Assembly (NCBI GenBank): GCA_024234595.1
Contig: JACKNZ010000006.1
Coordinates: forward strand, 1 to 64,000
From: Moraxellaceae bacterium
GTDB lineage: Bacteria > Pseudomonadota > Gammaproteobacteria > Pseudomonadales > Moraxellaceae
Reading direction: 5' to 3'
Length of the DNA: 64,000 bases
Made by a program: the position numbers and the translations under genes. The number at the start of each line of letters is the position of its first letter. Positions within the stretch are counted from its first letter, which is position 1. The notes beneath the pieces were generated by a model that saw nothing but the letters and a program-made list of their open reading frames with translations, had not been told where the DNA came from and did not search any database. This document shows, piece by piece, positions 61,201 to 64,000 of this stretch.

Positions 61201-63571
61201 ACTGTAAGGGAATTTGTTTACTACTATTGGCTACCGTATGACTTGCAATGCCCAAATTGGCTTTTAATACAGGCAATCTAAACGCTGAGACATTAAAACA
61301 GCCTGTATGCAAATAGTTCTCGGCACTTTTCTTTAATTTAACGCAGTATTCGCCGAGTTTGGCTTGTTTAGGAATCGTCCATGTACTTTCACCATTACCA
61401 ATCGGACTAAGCTTGGTGCTCACGGTATATTGCTCACCACTGCCCGAATGCTCAATTAGCACCTCATTGATATTGGTGCTTTTATTGGGCGCACTTAAAC
61501 CTGTTAATTTGGCATATCTCACTAAATGTTGCATATGCACCGTTTCACCAACACGCAATAAAGAACGATCAAAAACGGTATGGGCAACAAAATCACCTGT
61601 GGATTTGCTTGAGCCATAATATTCATCACTTTCTTCATCATAATAATAATCGTCAACACTGCTTAAATTAAAACGCCATGTTTCAATGCCGTTTGTCCAT
61701 TCAGAGAGTGCAAAACTACGATCATCTCCCAATTTCGCCATAATCAACCACGGTGAATTTTGGCAACTGGTTTTATTATCGGTATCTTTAGGATATTTAA
61801 ATAAATCTTTGGCAATTTTAACCGTACCTTGCTCACCCGTTTGGCCTGTCCACAATTGTTTATTGTTATAACAATCCCAAACACTCACCGTTGCATTAGC
61901 AACAGGCTGACCTTTGGCTAAATCAGTGACCCATACCAAACTATTACTTTTGCCCATTTGCACATGAATGCCTAAATTGGTCACTAAGTTCATGGTATGT
62001 ACATAAGCGGGTTGTTGTTTTTGGCTAATCCATTCGCCCAAATAACGGCTTTCCACTTCGTGAATATACAAACCTGTGTTCACAGGTATGCCAATCACTT
62101 CAAAATCACGCGCACTCAGTTTGCGTGGTAATGCTTGTACAGAAACACCAGCTTGTTTAGCAATTAGCTGCTTATCTAAAGCACCATAATTATTAATGTT
62201 TTGGTAACTTTTTAAAGCACTAACAAAAGCGGCATCGTCATCCGCCACTTTAAAACTATACAGTTTGGCATCAGTTTGCGCGGCCATATCTGGCTCTAAT
62301 TGGCGAACAGTTAACGGGACTGCCCCTACTGCTTTTTCAATCACGCCAAAATCTGCAGCAAACTTGGCTAATGGTGGATAACCGCCTGTTTTTACTTGTA
62401 AAGGAAAGTTTTTGGCATTAGTTAATGGTCGTTTATAAACATCTTCAATGCCAGAAGGTAAGGTCAATAAAAATGCAGAATTAGCAGGAAATGGCGCAGC
62501 AAAACGCACATAATCGCTGTCTTCAAAATCCTCGCCACTGTTGGGTATGGGTGTCCATACCTGATTACTCCCTTGCAAACGAATGGCTTTAATTTTGTCG
62601 GCCGTAATCACTTCGCTAAACCGTAATTCCATATTGGTTAATGGCACACAGGGTGCTTTAGGGTTTTGCCGAGGGCAACTAAAACTGACGGTAAAAGGCT
62701 GACGGACATCATAAGCCAAAATTTGGTCACTCGTGCGTTTTTGGCCTGTTGCAGTGGCGACTTGTTTACCCCAAATCAAACGTACTTGTTGGCCACCTGT
62801 TAAACGACGGCCACAACTTAAAGCACGCCACTCTTTAACAGCAACGGTTTTATCTTTGTTAGTTTGAGTGTCATAATATTCTCGGCTGGTATTTTTTCGC
62901 CACCAATCTTTAAGCTCTTGGTCTTGTTTAGCTAACCATGCCTGCGTTTCTTGTGCGGTAAAAAATTTGGCATACAATTTTTCGGGTGTATCACTGGTTA
63001 AACAATACACCTGACTAGGCAAAGAGCGCGGGTCACTTGCTTTATCTAATTTCACCAAAAATACTTGGTCATCTAAAATAGTGCTTTGATGAAACGGCCA
63101 CGCATCAATCACTCTTACGCCTTGTGTTGCACTATAATCATAACCAAAGGTGACATCCCCGACGGTAAACTGATAATAGGGATAGGCTTTAACAGGTTTG
63201 CCTACCACACTTTTTAAACCTGCTACTAAATTAAACTCACATTTAGTGCCTACAGGTAAATTATCATTAAAATCGTAGACCCATGTACGGGTATTTAACC
63301 AACGACCACGACCATAATTTTTACAAGAAGAACTCACAATAAACGGATTACGCACATTTTTATCGCCCACGCGCACCATATCTTCGGCAAAACGTGCGCG
63401 TGCCTGCCCCACCGCCCCCACATCACCTTGTGGACTAAAACTTTTGAGGGCAACGGTTTGCCCCGACACTTGATAAGCGGTTGCTTTGGCACTAGCAACG
63501 ACTTGTTGCAAATCAAAGGCAAACAGGCTAGAACTAATGATATAAAGAATAACGGTAGATAACAGGCGCAT
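58226..63571 (-). CDS. Bacterial alpha-2-macroglobulin, main part (C-terminus lost to frameshift)
   Basis: A 1781-residue exported protease-trap protein; with its shifted C-terminus the full product would be about 1,920 residues, longer than the E. coli YfhM type. The signal peptide MRLLSTVILYIISSSLFA has no lipobox Cys, so unlike E. coli ECAM it is probably not lipid-anchored. MG-like beta domains fill about 100-1000, a central Gly-rich segment GGGGGRGGSTRELFDT lies near 1240-1255, and the thioester motif CLEQ is at about Cys1458. Such proteins may protect the envelope against host proteases and repair with PBP1C. An AAGGAGG site precedes the ATG. Confidence 0.88.
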   Translation of the reverse strand: MRLLSTVILYIISSSLFAFDLQQVVASAKATAYQVSGQTVALKSFSPQGDVGAVGQARARFAEDMVRVGDKNVRNPFIVSSSCKNYGRGRWLNTRTWVYDFNDNLPVGTKCEFNLVAGLKSVVGKPVKAYPYYQFTVGDVTFGYDYSATQGVRVIDAWPFHQSTILDDQVFLVKLDKASDPRSLPSQVYCLTSDTPEKLYAKFFTAQETQAWLAKQDQELKDWWRKNTSREYYDTQTNKDKTVAVKEWRALSCGRRLTGGQQVRLIWGKQVATATGQKRTSDQILAYDVRQPFTVSFSCPRQNPKAPCVPLTNMELRFSEVITADKIKAIRLQGSNQVWTPIPNSGEDFEDSDYVRFAAPFPANSAFLLTLPSGIEDVYKRPLTNAKNFPLQVKTGGYPPLAKFAADFGVIEKAVGAVPLTVRQLEPDMAAQTDAKLYSFKVADDDAAFVSALKSYQNINNYGALDKQLIAKQAGVSVQALPRKLSARDFEVIGIPVNTGLYIHEVESRYLGEWISQKQQPAYVHTMNLVTNLGIHVQMGKSNSLVWVTDLAKGQPVANATVSVWDCYNNKQLWTGQTGEQGTVKIAKDLFKYPKDTDNKTSCQNSPWLIMAKLGDDRSFALSEWTNGIETWRFNLSSVDDYYYDEESDEYYGSSKSTGDFVAHTVFDRSLLRVGETVHMQHLVRYAKLTGLSAPNKSTNINEVLIEHSGSGEQYTVSTKLSPIGNGESTWTIPKQAKLGEYCVKLKKSAENYLHTGCFNVSAFRLPVLKANLGIASHTVANSSKQIPLQLQLRYLNGGGYSNAPVTLRGRLEQSWLSLPNFEEYSFDSVPVMVNDKTQDNQDLEQQELVLDDSGSLNALTPTLPDIKQVSRVQLEMEFRDPSGETQTVGASSTVWPADVMVGSKVASSWVAKNQPVEVDFISVNQQQQLQPNTPIKILGQMIRYESHRKRTLGGYYSYDTKTIKEPVTVNCGNQTDAQGHLRCQFNFAKAGELELTAISTDKAGRQAATRTSLWIAGEDEWWFEQGDDDRIDVLADKKDYKVGDVARLQVRMPFREATALVSVVRDGILESFVTPISGKDSVISVPIKPEYAPNVFISATIVRGRNQQIQPTALVDLGKPAFKLGIAELKVGWEGFQLGVDVSTDKSSYHPREQAQVTVKVSPSKGRDGLPNDTEVTLAVVDEALLELANNDSWNVLPSMMLSRAYGIDNATNQLQVVGKRHFGKKALPTGGGGGRGGSTRELFDTLLLWQASTPVDSQGMARFSVPLNDSLTSFKLVAIASSREQFGTGSASMRNTQELQILSGLPSVVRDNDRYQAEFTLRNSSPNPQTVQVTINSEVLKAPYQQSVVLAANGTQIINVPVVMTEGSQNVTWQVQAQSELYRDALKVSQKVLPAVPMQILSSELKQISAAKAYQGNLAALPAQALAGKVLLDVQPNLGGTLEPVKQWFRSYPYICLEQKTTKATGLQDTSLWADIMGDLPTYLDKDGLAKFYPSEGESSGSPFLTAHVLRAAKALNWQIPEDSRNSMLDGLLRYAEGKVNQEIYRYWIYEPQFDVVQRHIEVANILAQYGRFKPNLLDNIRLQPSIWPNHILIDWYELLKNANNVPKRAERLVEVERLLKAKLVQQGGTYIILKHDKDRWWWYDDDQVLQARLTLAVMGDKNWQDELPLLVRGLIRQQQQGHWQGTQSNLWGGFVLKRFNDNALSITGKTLAQLGTEQASTAWPKATEANPQTVRFNDTENSDMSFAWPKQNSQITVNHQGEGSPWLRVSTAARIPYY

Positions 63572-63642
63572 ATCGCCTCCTTTGCGATGCAGAGTGAGTG
63601 CTGTTGATGGCTTATTTTAATCTCAATACCACAGGAAGCGTT

Positions 63643-64000
63643 ATGGAAATTATTCGCCAACATCAATTATTAGATATTATTTTGGAAATGCACAAACCAG
63701 CCTTAGCTGCGGACTTTAAGGCTTATAAAAACCATTGTTATCGGGTATTAAATTTTTATGCTTTTTTTGTGGCTAAAAATGCTGACAATCTTAACAAAGG
63801 TGCGATTGCAACCGCCTTTCATGATTTAGGTATCTGGACAGATAATACCTTAGATTATTTACCTAGCTCCATGAAACGTGCTAATGAATATTTAGCCGAG
63901 ATACAGCACTCTTTTTGGCAGGAAGACGTGTGTTTAATGATTGATAATCATCATAAAATCACCCCTTTTCATCATAACGCCTTGGTAGAAGCTTTTAGAA
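63643..64000 (+). CDS. HD-domain-like hydrolase (N-terminal part, cut by window edge)
   Basis: 119 codons in the window, no stop before the right edge. The product starts MEIIRQHQLLDIILEMHKPA. It includes CYRVLNFYAFFV, ATAFHDLGIWTDNTLDYLPSS and IDNHHKIT: an H...HD pattern typical of HD-superfamily metal-dependent phosphohydrolases. The substrate cannot be told. A GGAAG site lies 7 bases before the ATG. Divergent from the alpha-2-macroglobulin gene, with 71 bases between the starts. Confidence 0.72.
   Translation, partial: MEIIRQHQLLDIILEMHKPALAADFKAYKNHCYRVLNFYAFFVAKNADNLNKGAIATAFHDLGIWTDNTLDYLPSSMKRANEYLAEIQHSFWQEDVCLMIDNHHKITPFHHNALVEAFR

Overview
This window looks like a chromosomal segment of an AT-leaning gammaproteobacterium of the order Pseudomonadales, most likely a member of the Moraxellaceae. 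That placement is an inference from gene order: argH diverging from an algZ-algR pair near hemC-hemD-hemX-hemY, rho-trxA next to ppx and ppk, and yhbY / rlmE-ftsH-folP-glmM-tpiA-secG-tRNA-Leu-tRNA-fMet-rimP-nusA-infB-rbfA-truB-rpsO-pnp are all arrangements known from Pseudomonas and its relatives. No phage, integron, CRISPR array or transposase was found; the window is mostly core genome with small accessory insertions.

Layout. 1-3567 (minus): F1Fo ATP synthase operon atpI-B-E-F-H-A, cut inside atpA by the window edge. 3662-8127 (minus): haem branch hemC-hemD-hemX-hemY ending in a hotdog thioesterase. 8200-10608: MscS channel (plus), then a lipoprotein alpha/beta hydrolase and a TRL-type lipoprotein (minus). 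10836-14425: AlgR/AlgZ-type two-component pair (minus) diverging from argH-yggX (plus). 14426-14811: gene-free repeat region. 14812-18900 (plus): unrecognised alpha/beta-hydrolase-like protein, a large hybrid sensor kinase and a 63-residue protein. 19030-28113: rho and trxA (minus), ppx and a second hydrolase (plus), a Fur-boxed di-haem peroxidase/porin operon (minus), then ppk (minus). 28181-34718 (minus): mtgA, START-domain protein, rhombosortase-like protease and a three-gene TRAP transporter with a TatT-like lipoprotein. 34906-50325 (minus): the translation, transcription and RNA-decay superoperon, with two tRNAs. 50426-51546 (plus): yhbY, a small lipoprotein and a ModE-like regulator. 51532-63571: flavodoxin, pgeF, pbpC and an acyl-CoA synthetase (minus), a Uma2 nuclease-like gene (plus), and a frameshifted bacterial alpha-2-macroglobulin (minus). 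63643 onward (plus): start of an HD-type hydrolase-like gene.

How the genes fit together. The core blocks serve ATP synthesis, tetrapyrrole synthesis, arginine synthesis, polyphosphate turnover (ppx and ppk), ribosome maturation and translation initiation (rimP, infB, rbfA, truB, rpsO, fMet tRNA), transcription control (nusA, rho), RNA decay (pnp), membrane proteolysis (ftsH) and the cell envelope (glmM, mtgA, pbpC, alpha-2-macroglobulin). The most distinctive accessory parts are the peroxidase-porin operon under a near-perfect Fur palindrome inside the ppx-ppk region, the TatT/AdeT-like/fused-permease TRAP cassette between pnp and the rhombosortase, the frameshifted alpha-2-macroglobulin separated from pbpC, and several small inverted-repeat elements. 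None is clearly a new defence or mobile system. Protein identities come from sequence motifs and recalled families, not from database searches.
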